In this document: piece by piece, positions 37,946 through 46,399 of the stretch
How positions within the stretch are numbered: position 1 is the first letter of the stretch
Layout of the letters: each line of letters starts with the position of its first letter
DNA from: Solimonas terrae
GTDB taxonomy: Bacteria > Pseudomonadota > Gammaproteobacteria > Nevskiales > Nevskiaceae
Assembly (NCBI RefSeq): GCF_011067135.1
Contig: NZ_JAAMOW010000002.1
Coordinates: forward strand, 1-64,000
DNA length: 64,000 nt
Direction of reading: 5' to 3'
Program-made: the position numbers and the translations under genes
Notes under the pieces: generated by a model
The model's input: only the letters and a program-made list of their open reading frames with translations
Database searches by the model: none
Told to the model about the DNA's origin: nothing

Positions 37946-38816
37946 CTTCGCCGGTGCTTGGTGGTGTGCCGCGGACCTCGCTCAGCGTCCGCCCCTGCGC
38001 ATCCTTCCACTCGATCAGCCCGTTGGCGGTGCGGCCGGTGACGCAGGCGGCTGCGGCGCTGGGGGAGGCGAACAGATGGTCGCGCTCGAAGTGCACGCGT
38101 CCGTCCCGCTGGACCAGCACGCCCTGCTCGAGCAGGCGATCGCGTACACGTTGATAGCCGTGCGCCTGAAACGAGGGCACCGTTTCCATGCGACCGCTCG
38201 ATCCCTTGAGCACGACAAAGCCTTCTTCCGTGAACAGGCCGCGCGCGTCGGCTTCCGAGGCGCGGCAGTAGAACAGACCGGCGTCATCCGCCTTGGCGCT
38301 GATGCGCGCCAGCGGTTCGAACAGCGGATGGCCGAGCGTCGCCAGCAGCACGCGAATCGTGTCGTGCAGTTCCGTGCACTCGGCTTGCAGCGGCGCCGGC
38401 GTATGCGGGCGGCTGCCGGCGTTGCCGTTCTCCATCGCATAGCGCCCAGCCTTGTCGGCCTGCGCGATCGACAGCCACTCCAGAAAGCCCGCATGCGTGC
38501 CGGTGAGATTGTGGGTCAGCGAGATTGCCACCAATGCGCGATTCCAGAATTCCTTCTTCTGGTTGTGCGCCGCGAGCCGCTCCGCCAGCGTACCGGTCTG
38601 GCCGATATAGACCTGCGGCCGATCACCGCTCTCGCTCTCGCCGATCAGAAAGTACAAGCCCACTTGCGCCGCCTCCGGCATCCTCAGGAAGTGCGGCAGC
38701 AAGCTGCGCGGCACCTCGATCACCTGCACGATGCGTGTGGTGATACTGGCGATGCGGATGCCCTGCGGATCGCCGGACGGCAGGAAGATCTGGATCGTTT
38801 GCGGATGCGTGTTCAT
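37938..38816 (-). CDS. GIY-YIG nuclease-family protein with DUF4357
   Basis: 292 residues from ATG 38816; the longer upstream frame is not protein-like. The GIY-YIG domain appears as VGLYFLIGESESGDRPQVYI, then IGQTGTLAERLAAHNQKKEF, followed by DUF4357 in the C-terminal third (SGRMETVPSFQAHGYQRVRD, VTGRTANGLIEWKDAQGRTL). Such proteins are common next to type I restriction genes, where their role is not established. If catalytic, it would nick or cut DNA using the GLY/YIG core, the Arg after it (RLAAH) and a downstream Glu. It lies 13 nt downstream of the UPF0149 gene. Confidence 0.88.
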   Translation of the reverse strand: MNTHPQTIQIFLPSGDPQGIRIASITTRIVQVIEVPRSLLPHFLRMPEAAQVGLYFLIGESESGDRPQVYIGQTGTLAERLAAHNQKKEFWNRALVAISLTHNLTGTHAGFLEWLSIAQADKAGRYAMENGNAGSRPHTPAPLQAECTELHDTIRVLLATLGHPLFEPLARISAKADDAGLFYCRASEADARGLFTEEGFVVLKGSSGRMETVPSFQAHGYQRVRDRLLEQGVLVQRDGRVHFERDHLFASPSAAAACVTGRTANGLIEWKDAQGRTLSEVRGTPPSTGEAS

Positions 38817-38829
38817 GCGGCGTTCGTAC

Positions 38830-39549
38830 TCAGTGAAGCGTCGGGGATTGTCCGCAGCACTTCTTGAACTTCCTGCCCGAGCCGCACGGGCAGGCGTCGT
38901 TGCGGCCCACCTTGGGCGTTGCACGCCGCATGGGCGCGGGCGCCTGTGCGGCCGCCGGCTCCGCACGCTGCTGGGCCCAATGCGCGTCGATGGCCAGCAA
39001 TGACGGCACGATGGCATCGACCCAGCGCCGGGCGTCGCCTTCCTTCTTCGTGATCTCCAGACCCTCGGCGTCACCCAGGCGCAGGAAAGGAGTGATCAGA
39101 CCGGAGCGGTTCGTATTGCCCGGGTCCTGGAACGCATCCATGGTCCAGAGCGCTGACCATGCGTCGGCGTCAAACGTCAGCGTGGCTTTGAGAAAGCCTT
39201 CACACCACTCCGCAGCGCCCCATTCGGCCCGGCGGTAGAAGACCGGCTCGAAGGCTCGCGGATTCCGCCGGAAGGTCTCGGCGATGCGATTGGACAGGCC
39301 CATGATGATAGCCAGCATCTCGTTGGCCTGCGTCGAATCGGCGAAAACGGCTTCTTCCCGGCCATCCTCGAAGTCCCAGACCCAGGGCAGCCAGGCCGAG
39401 GGCATCACCAGACGCGGGCCGATGGCCAGCGCCGTCAGCCAGCCTTCCAGCGTGGCCACGTCCATGGCCGATTCCGGCATGTCGTCCGAGGCAAGAAAGT
39501 CGTCAAGTCGTTCCAGGTCGGTGTCGGTAAGGGCATTCAGGGGCTGCAT
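38830..39549 (-). CDS. UPF0149/YecA-family protein with SEC-C zinc motif
   Basis: 239 residues. A UPF0149 domain comes first ([40 protein letters not shown]), then a linker rich in Ala and Pro. The C-terminal SEC-C zinc finger reads [24 protein letters not shown] tails bind zinc and, in SecA and YecA, the ribosome or SecB; the function of stand-alone members is not settled. It sits between hsdS and the GIY-YIG gene, a recurring kind of restriction-island passenger. Confidence 0.88.
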   Translation of the reverse strand: MQPLNALTDTDLERLDDFLASDDMPESAMDVATLEGWLTALAIGPRLVMPSAWLPWVWDFEDGREEAVFADSTQANEMLAIIMGLSNRIAETFRRNPRAFEPVFYRRAEWGAAEWCEGFLKATLTFDADAWSALWTMDAFQDPGNTNRSGLITPFLRLGDAEGLEITKKEGDARRWVDAIVPSLLAIDAHWAQQRAEPAAAQAPAPMRRATPKVGRNDACPCGSGRKFKKCCGQSPTLH

Positions 39550-39688
39550 GGATGGCTTTCCGTTTCGGATACTGCTGCATGACGTATGTCGATCTGCCCA
39601 GGCGCGTCCGGATTTCGAGTCGTGATCGCGATGGGCCGGCCAGCGCCCGCCTCGATGCAGCGCGGCGGGCCGGAGACGGCGGCGCAGA

Positions 39689-41110
39689 TCACGTCGCGAT
39701 CCCTCTCACGTCGATCTGGCCGGTGACGGCGGCGGAGATCAGGGCGGCGCGGCGTTCCTTGAGGAGGGTGATGGCGCACTCGGCTTCGGCCAAAAGCGAG
39801 TCCACTTCTGACGTAAGTTTGTCCAGGGCAGTCGCAATTTGTTTCTGCTCTTCAAGCGGCGGGACGATGCATGTCATATTCGCAACGTCGTCGAGGCCGA
39901 GCTGGATCTTTGTTCCGCCGTAAGCCTGCTCGTCAAGGTACGTTTTTCCAACCGCCGACAGCACTATGTATCCAACCCATCGAGGGAGCAGCTTCGCCCC
40001 AGTCAGACGGGCAAGTGCTACGTGCTGGCTAACGTAAGCCTTCTCCATACCCTCTGGGGCGACAGCAACCGACCCGAGATAGGCCGTAATTGAGAACAGC
40101 AAGTCCCCAGGTGCCACGACGGTGCGTTCGCCTTCGGCTCCTGCTGGTGCGGAGACTCTTTGAATATCTGACCGATCAAGTTCGAGCGTTTCTCGCGTCA
40201 GGTTGCCAATTCTGATGAACAACTCGCCGTCGTCAGCGTAGTACTCAGCCCAACCACGCGAACCGCTTGTGATGAACGCCAAGTCACGCTTGAGACGCAT
40301 GATCGCCCAATGCGCCGGCACAGCCCCCAGCCACTCGATGCCGGAGGGTTTCATCGGGGCGTCTGGGTTGAGGCCCTTGGTGACGGCGTGGGAGATGACG
40401 GCCTGACGCTTTTCCTTGAGCAACGCGATCAACTTTTCTTGCTCCGCCACCAGCGCATCGATCTTGGCGGTCTCGCGGTCGAGGAAGGCGGCGATGGCGG
40501 TTTGTTCTGCGAGAGCGGGAAGCCCGATTGCAAAGTCACGGAAGAAATCCTCAGGTACGCGCTTCTGCCCCCCGGCACCATACATCGATGCCTCGCCAAG
40601 CGAGCGAAATGGTGAGGAGCTGAACAGCCAATGAAGATACTCTGAAGAGGTCAGCCCGACACGCGGTCGTGCAACTGTGAGTTCGGTGGTGCCGAAGCCA
40701 AATCCGCCGACGAGACCTCGCATCACGGCACCTTTGCCGTTCTCAAAACACGGCGTGATCTTGGCGACCGTTACATCACCTTCGCGGAAGTACGTGTAAC
40801 CGGTTTCGACTTCGCCGATCGGACGTGTGCGCTCGAGGTTCAACGAGCCATCATCGCCAACGGCTTCCATCGGCAGAAATGAAACCTCGGCATCTCGCGG
40901 CTCGTGCGCGATTTCGCTCTTGGTCGGGTTGATCTGTGCAGCGAAGCGCAAGCGTTTCACTTCCCAAGTCGCCGGTACTTCCCCTAACCAATCCACTCCG
41001 CATGGCTTGTACTCTGGATATCGCGGAAAGCTACTCGGGCGATCCATGCCCTCGCCCTTCGGGCCAGCCGCTGCGCGGCTGTTCGAACTTGTTCCAGACA
41101 AGTTCGTCAC
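39689..41110 (-). CDS. hsdS: Type I RM specificity subunit S
   Basis: 473 residues if begun at GTG 41110, whose GTGA overlaps the hsdM stop; ATG 41047 with GAGGG upstream is an alternative. Two target-recognition domains, each opened by the same type of motif ([20 protein letters not shown] and [20 protein letters not shown]), are joined by conserved helices ([40 protein letters not shown]). HsdS reads the two halves of the bipartite target and binds two HsdM. The target cannot be predicted from sequence. The recognition-domain DNA is visibly less GC-rich than its surroundings. Confidence 0.95.
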   Translation of the reverse strand: MTNLSGTSSNSRAAAGPKGEGMDRPSSFPRYPEYKPCGVDWLGEVPATWEVKRLRFAAQINPTKSEIAHEPRDAEVSFLPMEAVGDDGSLNLERTRPIGEVETGYTYFREGDVTVAKITPCFENGKGAVMRGLVGGFGFGTTELTVARPRVGLTSSEYLHWLFSSSPFRSLGEASMYGAGGQKRVPEDFFRDFAIGLPALAEQTAIAAFLDRETAKIDALVAEQEKLIALLKEKRQAVISHAVTKGLNPDAPMKPSGIEWLGAVPAHWAIMRLKRDLAFITSGSRGWAEYYADDGELFIRIGNLTRETLELDRSDIQRVSAPAGAEGERTVVAPGDLLFSITAYLGSVAVAPEGMEKAYVSQHVALARLTGAKLLPRWVGYIVLSAVGKTYLDEQAYGGTKIQLGLDDVANMTCIVPPLEEQKQIATALDKLTSEVDSLLAEAECAITLLKERRAALISAAVTGQIDVRGIAT

Positions 41111-42852
41111 GCCGACAGCCCCTCGATCATCTGCTTGATCCGATCGGTGCAGGCCTTCAGCTCGGCATCGATCTCCGCGAGCGGTCGCGGTGGTTTGAAC
41201 ACGTAGAAGTGCCGGTTGAACGGGATTTCATAACCGACCTTGGTCTTGTCGTGGTCGATCCACGAGTCCGGTGCGTGCGGCAGCACTTCGCGTTTGAAGT
41301 ACGTGTCCACATCTTCGGACAGCGGCACATTCTCGGTGTCGCGCAGGCTGCTGTCCGGTTGCGGTTTGCCCTTTTGCTTGCCCTTGCTGCCGATCACCGG
41401 CTTGCCGTGCTCGTCCTTCAGCGGGCGCTCGACGGTGATGGTGCGGTAGCCGAAGTCTTCGTTCTTGAAAATGCGGCTGATCGGCCTGCCGTCTTCGCTT
41501 GCCTCCGCGAACTCGCCGAACAGACGCGTGACGCGCTCGATATGCGCGTCGCTGAGCTCCTTGCGCTTGCTGCCGAGGCTCTTGCGCATCTTCTGCCAGT
41601 AGCCGGAGGCGTCGATGAGCTGGACCTTGCCCTTGCGCGCGGCCGGCTTGCGGTTGGAGACGATCCACACATAAGTGGCGATGCCGGTGTTGTAGAACAT
41701 GTCGGTCGGCAGGCCGATGATCGCTTCCAGCAGATCGTTCTCCAGCACGTAGCGGCGGATCTCGCTTTCGCCGCTGCCGGCACCGCCGGTAAACAGCGGT
41801 GAGCCGTTGAGAACGATGCCGAAGCGGCTGCCGCCGTCCTTCGTCGGGCGCATCTTCGAAATGAGATGCAGCAGGAACAGCATCGAGCCATCGGACACCC
41901 GCGGCAGGCCGGGACCGAAGCGACCGTTGTAGCCTTGCTGCTCGTGTTCCTTGCGGACATCCTTTTCGACCTTCTTCCATTCCACGCCGAACGGCGGGTT
42001 GGACAGCATGTAGTCGAAATGCTGGCCGTGGTGGCCGTCCTCGGAAAGCGTGTTGCCGAAGGCGATACTGGCGATGTCCTGACCCTTGATCAGCATGTCC
42101 GCCTTGCAGATGGCGTAGGACTCCGGGTTCAGCTCCTGGCCGAAGACGGTGAGCCGCGCTTGCGGGTTGTGCTCGGCGAGGTATTCGCCGGCGATGCTGA
42201 GCATGCCGCCGGTCCCGGCCGTCGGGTCATAGATCGTACGCACGACGCCGGGCTTGGACAGCACGTCGTCGTCCTCGACGAAGATCAGATTCACCATCAG
42301 GCGGATGACCTCGCGCGGGGTGAAGTGCTCACCAGCGGTCTCATTCGAGATTTCCGCGAACTTGCGAATCAGCTCCTCGAAGACGAGACCCATCTGGTGG
42401 TTGTCGACGGCCTCGGGATGCAGGTCGATGCCGGCGAACTTCTCGGTGACCTGATACAACAGCTTGGCCTTGGCGAGCCGGTCGATCTGCGCGTGGAATT
42501 CGAAGCGCTCGAAGATGTCGCGCACCGCCGGCGAGAACGCCTGGAGATAGCTGTACAGGTTCTCGCGGATGTGGTCCTGGTCGCCCATCAGGGTCTTCAT
42601 GTCCAGCGGCGAGGTGTTGTACAGCCCGCGCTGGCCGCTCTTGCGTTCCAGGAACGGCTCGGGGTTCAGGCCGGCCTTGGTCTTGGCCTCGAACTCCAGC
42701 AGCACCGCGGCTTTGCTGGGTTCCAGCACGCAGTCCAGGCGCCGCAGCACCGTGAACGGCAGGATCACCCGGCCGTATTCGGATTGCTTGTAATCACCGC
42801 GCAGCAGGTCGGCCACCGACCAGATGAAGGCGGATAGAGATTGGTGGTTCAT
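41107..42852 (-). CDS. hsdM: Type I RM methyltransferase subunit M
   Basis: 581 residues from ATG 42852, preceded by GAGGGG; the frame is open further upstream but not coding-like. An HsdM_N helical domain ([39 protein letters not shown]) is followed by the N6-adenine methylase with AdoMet motif [11 protein letters not shown] near 212 and catalytic motif IV NPPF ([13 protein letters not shown]) near 285. It methylates adenine at the HsdS-defined target, protecting host DNA. First gene of the island on its strand; the 191 nt upstream, to 43043, hold no other gene. Confidence 0.96.
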   Translation of the reverse strand: MNHQSLSAFIWSVADLLRGDYKQSEYGRVILPFTVLRRLDCVLEPSKAAVLLEFEAKTKAGLNPEPFLERKSGQRGLYNTSPLDMKTLMGDQDHIRENLYSYLQAFSPAVRDIFERFEFHAQIDRLAKAKLLYQVTEKFAGIDLHPEAVDNHQMGLVFEELIRKFAEISNETAGEHFTPREVIRLMVNLIFVEDDDVLSKPGVVRTIYDPTAGTGGMLSIAGEYLAEHNPQARLTVFGQELNPESYAICKADMLIKGQDIASIAFGNTLSEDGHHGQHFDYMLSNPPFGVEWKKVEKDVRKEHEQQGYNGRFGPGLPRVSDGSMLFLLHLISKMRPTKDGGSRFGIVLNGSPLFTGGAGSGESEIRRYVLENDLLEAIIGLPTDMFYNTGIATYVWIVSNRKPAARKGKVQLIDASGYWQKMRKSLGSKRKELSDAHIERVTRLFGEFAEASEDGRPISRIFKNEDFGYRTITVERPLKDEHGKPVIGSKGKQKGKPQPDSSLRDTENVPLSEDVDTYFKREVLPHAPDSWIDHDKTKVGYEIPFNRHFYVFKPPRPLAEIDAELKACTDRIKQMIEGLSA

Positions 42853-43043
42853 TGCCCCTCTTGATTTCCCTTGGCCGGGATTGTGCCGCAAGAAGGGCCC
42901 GGATTCTGAGCAGCGGGTCTTATTGTGGGCTACGACAGCCGTGGGGGACGTCGGAAGGCCGACACGTAAGTTAGTGCGATTCTTATCGCGGTCAAGCAAG
43001 AGCTGCCGGTGGACGGCAGGGGACACCGAAAAACACAAAACCA

Positions 43044-43069
43044 ACAAAAAACCGCGCATGAGCGCGGTT
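43044..43069 (-). terminator. Terminator immediately downstream of tRNA-Val, inside the island
   Basis: An 8-bp stem (43050-43057 with 43062-43069) with a 4-nt loop and a T6 run on the minus strand. It lies about 35 nt after the tRNA-Val 3' end. Because the island separated the tRNA from its old terminator, this island-borne one probably now ends the tRNA transcript. Confidence 0.75.
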
Positions 43070-43103
43070 ATCTGTACCGTTCTGACCGTCCTCGGACGGA
43101 GAA

Positions 43104-43119
43104 TTGGTAGGCGCGATTG
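43104..43119. repeat. Right direct repeat of the island, within tRNA-Val 3' end
   Basis: The same 16 bp as 33205-33220. Here they form the functional 3' end of the tRNA: plus-strand TGG 43105-43107 is the CCA tail, T 43108 the discriminator, and 43109-43115 the acceptor strand. Confidence 0.85.
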
Positions 43120-43181
43120 GACTCGAACCAACGACCCCTACCATGTCAAGGTAGTGCTCTAACCAGCTGAGCTACGCGCCT
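43105..43181 (-). tRNA. tRNA-Val (anticodon GAC)
   Basis: A 77-nt cloverleaf with encoded CCA. Acceptor AGGCGCG pairs with CGCGCCT. The anticodon stem CTACC/GGTAG encloses TTGACAT, giving anticodon GAC for valine. The T-loop reads TTCGAGT. The gene is intact and serves as the integration target of the adjoining island. Confidence 0.95.
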
Positions 43182-43543
43182 GTGGGTCTCACGAAGGGCG
43201 CGGAAGATAACCTGTTTGGCGGGGCTGGGCAAGCGCTTTGCGCGTGCGCCTCGCGCGGATGTGCAGCAACCCCAGTGGTGATCGTGCATCCGCGGCTTGC
43301 GACGCGGCGGCCCGCAAGGAATTGCAGAAACATTTTGCGCAACTGCAGGAAGCTGCAGGCCGTCCGTGCCGGGCCCGATCCGCATTCGCTGACAGAAATC
43401 CGATTCATTTCATCTTCTTGCACGGCCGGCCCGTAAACGCGTGGCGCTGGCACTGCGACTGCAAGACCAGACGCAAGGTCTGTCGTGCACCCGATGCCGA
43501 GCGTTCGACGGACTCCCCTCATTACCGGAACAAGGTCGAGCGT
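43182..43543 (+). other. Upstream region of the TlpA-DUF4266-DUF3570 operon
   Basis: 362 nt between tRNA-Val and the thioredoxin gene. I see no gene I can support; an open frame runs through part of it but has no protein-like composition or ribosome-binding site. Promoters for the leftward tRNA and rightward operon must lie here, but none stands out. Confidence 0.4.
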
Positions 43544-44017
43544 ATGCGAGCTGGGCGTATCGGATTGCGACTGTTCGTCGCGTTGCTGTTATGCGGTTGT
43601 GGTGGCCTGGCACGTGCGGCCGGAACGGCACCGTCACTGGATGCCTACCGCGGCCACGTCACCTATGTCGACTTCTGGGCGTCCTGGTGCGGCCCCTGCG
43701 CGGAGTCGTTTCCGTGGCTCAATGCCATGCAGGCGAAGTACGGCGCACGCGGTTTGCACGTCGTCGGTGTCGGCGTCGATACGCAGTCGGCCAGTGCCGA
43801 CCGCTTTCTGAGGGCGCACGCCCCGCAGTTTCCGATCGTGCGCGATCCGGACGGCGCGCTGGCCGAGCAGTACGCGATCGAAGGCATGCCGTACGCGGTG
43901 CTGCTGGACGCCGACGGCCACGTCCTCAGTCGGCACAGCGGTTTTCGCGCCGGCCAGACCGACGAATACGAACACGCCATCCAGGACGCACTGTCTCCCA
44001 GGGGAACCACACCGTGA
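43544..44017 (+). CDS. TlpA-like extracytoplasmic thioredoxin
   Basis: 157 residues from ATG 43544; upstream in-frame sequence is not family-like. An N-terminal signal segment (about 1-26, RLFVALLLCGCGGLARAAG) is followed by a thioredoxin fold with active site WCGPC (C49, C52) in YVDFWASWCGPCAESFPWL and the cis-Pro loop IEGMPYAVLLDADGHV. Expected to work in the periplasm as a thiol reductant. Its TGA overlaps the GTG of the DUF4266 gene (GTGA), and the DsbD-like gene at the end of the operon could supply its electrons. Confidence 0.92.
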   Translation: MRAGRIGLRLFVALLLCGCGGLARAAGTAPSLDAYRGHVTYVDFWASWCGPCAESFPWLNAMQAKYGARGLHVVGVGVDTQSASADRFLRAHAPQFPIVRDPDGALAEQYAIEGMPYAVLLDADGHVLSRHSGFRAGQTDEYEHAIQDALSPRGTTP

Positions 44018-44226
44018 GAAACATGATTTTGCTGCTTGCCGTTGCCCTGCTCGCCGGTTGCGCGCAGATGGGAGCGAGACCCTGGCAGCGCGAGGTGCTG
44101 AGCCGGCCGGACATGAGCCCGGATCGTCAGCCGCTGCAGGCCGCGCTCGATGATCACATCTACTTCAGCAAGGAAGCCGCCAGCGGTGGACGCGGCTTCG
44201 GCGGTGGCGGCTGCGGCTGCAACTGA
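44014..44226 (+). CDS. DUF4266 small lipoprotein ending in GCGCN
   Basis: 70 residues. GTG 44014 has AGGGGA upstream and overlaps the preceding stop; an ATG nine bases later is the alternative start. A lipoprotein signal (LLLAVALLAGC, Cys16) is followed by a short helical part (WQREVLSRPDMSPDRQPLQA), an IYFSKEAA segment, a Gly-rich stretch and the terminal CGCN with C67 and C69. This is the DUF4266 family, of unknown function. The fixed Cys pair at the extreme C terminus, beside a thioredoxin gene, suggests a redox or metal-binding or modified-peptide role (inference). Confidence 0.9.
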   Translation: MRNMILLLAVALLAGCAQMGARPWQREVLSRPDMSPDRQPLQAALDDHIYFSKEAASGGRGFGGGGCGCN

Positions 44227-44243
44227 TGGGCAAGGATTCGACA

Positions 44244-45500
44244 ATGAACAAGACCAAGGCGCTCGGCGCCGCTGCCTGTGCGCTGCTCGGTGCGCCGGCC
44301 ATTGCCACGGCTGCCGATGCGAAGTGGGATATCGATACGGCTGCGCTGTATTACGCGGAATCCGGCCGCGTCTCGCTGTTCGAACCGGTGGTGTCCGCGA
44401 ATCGCAACTGGGATGAACGCAGTCTCGGCGCCAAGCTGACGCTCGATACCCTGACGGGGCCGACGCCCAACGGCGCGACACCATCCTCGACGCCGCGCAC
44501 TGTCACCGGACCGTCCGGCAGCACCAGCTACACGACGCAGCCGGGCAAGATTCCGCTCGACGATACCTTCAAGGACACGCGGGTCGCACTGGCGCTCGAC
44601 TATTCGGCGCCGCTGTTCGACGACTGGAAGGCAGCCTACGGGCTCAATGTCTCCACGGAATACGACTACCGCTCGCTGGGCGGCTCGCTGCGCGTGCAGC
44701 GCGACTTCTTCGAGCACAACACGACGCTGGCTCTCGGTGGCTCGTTTGCGGCCGACACCGTCGACCCGGTCGGCGGCGCCCCCGATCCGCTCAGCGTGAA
44801 GTCGAACTCCGGTGGCGATGACGACGGTCACGGCGGATCGAGCAAGAGCAAGAGCACCTTCGATCTGCTCGCTGGCGTCACCCAGGTGCTCGACCCGAAA
44901 AGCCTGCTGCGCGTCAATCTGATCTACAGCCATGCGAGCGGCTACCTGACCGATCCTTACAAGATTCTGTCGGTGGTCGGCAGCGACGGCGAGCCCTTGC
45001 GCTACGTCTACGAAAAGCGCCCGGGCACGCGTACCAAGACCGGCGTCTATGCCGAATACATGCGCGCGCTGGGTACCGACACGCTGCGGGCCAGCTATCG
45101 CTTCCAGACCGACGACTGGGGGATCGACAGCCATACGGTCGAGCTGGACTATCGCTGGCGCTTCAGCGCCGCCAACTATCTCGAACCGCAAGTGCGCTAC
45201 TACCGGCAGACGGCGGCCGACTTCTACCACGTCGCACTGTACGACGGGCAGGAGACGCAGGTGCAGGATGCGTCGGCCGACTACCGGCTCGGTGGCATGG
45301 ACACCTGGACCGGCGGCCTGCAGTTCGGGCACACCTTCCAGGGCGGCTCGGATCTGACGCTGCGACTTTCGTACTACGTGGAGACGCCGGATGGCAAGGG
45401 TGTGCCGGCCGCCGCGGCCGACGGCCTTTCGAAATTCGGCAAGCTGGTACCGGACACCAAGGCCGTGATGGCCACCGTCGGATATCGTTTCTCCCTGTGA
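44244..45500 (+). CDS. DUF3570 predicted outer-membrane beta-barrel
   Basis: 418 residues from ATG 44244 (AAGGA 8 nt upstream); ATG 44226, overlapping the previous stop, is also in frame. A signal peptide (about 1-25, ending AIATA) is followed by alternating aromatic and polar strands. Family hallmarks include GAKLTLDTLTGPTPNGATPS, PLDDTFKDTRVALALDYSAP, YGLNVSTEYDYRSLG and a final strand VMATVGYRFSL ending in Leu rather than the usual Phe. An Asp/His-rich loop (SGGDDDGHGGSSKSKS) could bind cations. DUF3570 has no established function; its constant partners are DUF4266, a thioredoxin and ApbE. Confidence 0.9.
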   Translation: MNKTKALGAAACALLGAPAIATAADAKWDIDTAALYYAESGRVSLFEPVVSANRNWDERSLGAKLTLDTLTGPTPNGATPSSTPRTVTGPSGSTSYTTQPGKIPLDDTFKDTRVALALDYSAPLFDDWKAAYGLNVSTEYDYRSLGGSLRVQRDFFEHNTTLALGGSFAADTVDPVGGAPDPLSVKSNSGGDDDGHGGSSKSKSTFDLLAGVTQVLDPKSLLRVNLIYSHASGYLTDPYKILSVVGSDGEPLRYVYEKRPGTRTKTGVYAEYMRALGTDTLRASYRFQTDDWGIDSHTVELDYRWRFSAANYLEPQVRYYRQTAADFYHVALYDGQETQVQDASADYRLGGMDTWTGGLQFGHTFQGGSDLTLRLSYYVETPDGKGVPAAAADGLSKFGKLVPDTKAVMATVGYRFSL

Positions 45501-46399
45501 GCAACGATGTTCCTAAACTCGCCATCGACGCGGAGGGCTGCCCCCGAGGCCAGTTCCGCGCGATGGCGAGTCCCTGGGAAGTGCATGTCGCCGGTGCCAG
45601 TGCACGCGAGACGCACCGCATCACGGTACAGGTCGCCGCCGAGGTGCACCGCATCGAACACAAGTACAGCCGCTATCGCGACGACGGTCTGGTGCACGCC
45701 ATCAACCACGCTGCCGGCAAGGCGATCGCGATCGACGACGAGACCGCGCGCCTGCTCGACTATGCGCAGGCGCTGTGGGACGCGAGCGACGGCATGTTCG
45801 ATATCACGACCGGAGCCTTGCGCCGCGCCTGGGTGTTCGACGGCTCCGATCGGGTGCCGAGCGACGCGACCATCGCCGCGCTGCTGCCACTCGTGGGCTG
45901 GGACAAGATCGACTGGAACGGCGAGACCCTGCGCCTGCCGGCGGGCATGGAAATCGACTTCGGCGGCATCGGCAAGGAATACGCAGTCGATCGCGCGCTT
46001 GCGCTGGCCGCTGCCGACAGCGCCTGTCCGGTGCTCGTCAATGGCGGCGGCGATCTCGCCGCGAGCGCGCCGCCGGCGAACGGCCAGCCCTGGCGGGTCG
46101 GCGTCACGACCGGCTTCGATGGCATTGCCACGCCGTCACTGCAGCTGTTTCGCGGCGCGGTCGCGACCAGCGGCGATGCGCATCGCTACGTGCTCAGGGA
46201 CGGCAGACGTTACGGCCATGTGCTCGATCCGCGCAGTGGCCGCCCGGTAGACGGCGCCGCGCGCAGCGTCACTGTCGTCGCAGCGAGCTGCAGCGAAGCC
46301 GGCGGGCACTCGACCATCGCCCTGCTGAAAGGGGCGGGCGCCGAGGCCTATCTTCAGGAGTTGGGTGTTGAACACTGGATCTATCGCGATGCGCACTGA
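45497..46399 (+). CDS. ApbE-like FAD:protein FMN transferase
   Basis: 300 residues from GTG 45497, which overlaps the previous stop (GTGA). ApbE motifs: AMASPWEVHV near 25, SDGMFDITTGALRRAW near 100, MEIDFGGIGKEYAVDRAL near 155, LVNGGGDLAA, VATSGDAHRY and GHVLDPRSGRPV. ApbE proteins attach FMN from FAD to a Ser or Thr of exported flavoproteins using Mg. In the last conserved block (usually ADALAT) this protein reads AGGHST, with Gly269 in place of the metal-binding Asp and T273 kept. No usual export signal is visible, which is unusual. No classic flavinylation motif is apparent in the operon's other products. Confidence 0.92.
   Translation: MSNDVPKLAIDAEGCPRGQFRAMASPWEVHVAGASARETHRITVQVAAEVHRIEHKYSRYRDDGLVHAINHAAGKAIAIDDETARLLDYAQALWDASDGMFDITTGALRRAWVFDGSDRVPSDATIAALLPLVGWDKIDWNGETLRLPAGMEIDFGGIGKEYAVDRALALAAADSACPVLVNGGGDLAASAPPANGQPWRVGVTTGFDGIATPSLQLFRGAVATSGDAHRYVLRDGRRYGHVLDPRSGRPVDGAARSVTVVAASCSEAGGHSTIALLKGAGAEAYLQELGVEHWIYRDAH

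Larger units (their letters stand above)
33205..43119. mobile_element. Genomic island at tRNA-Val carrying a type I RM system
   Basis: About 9.9 kb bounded by the 16-bp repeats. Contents: hsdR, a DUF433/PIN-like toxin-antitoxin pair, a GIY-YIG/DUF4357 gene, a UPF0149/SEC-C gene, hsdS and hsdM. Non-coding edges and the hsdS recognition domains look richer in A+T than the surrounding chromosome. No integrase, relaxase or replication gene is seen, so the element is either non-autonomous or has lost its integrase. From 33221 to 33450 there is a relatively AT-rich stretch with no gene I can support. Confidence 0.8.
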
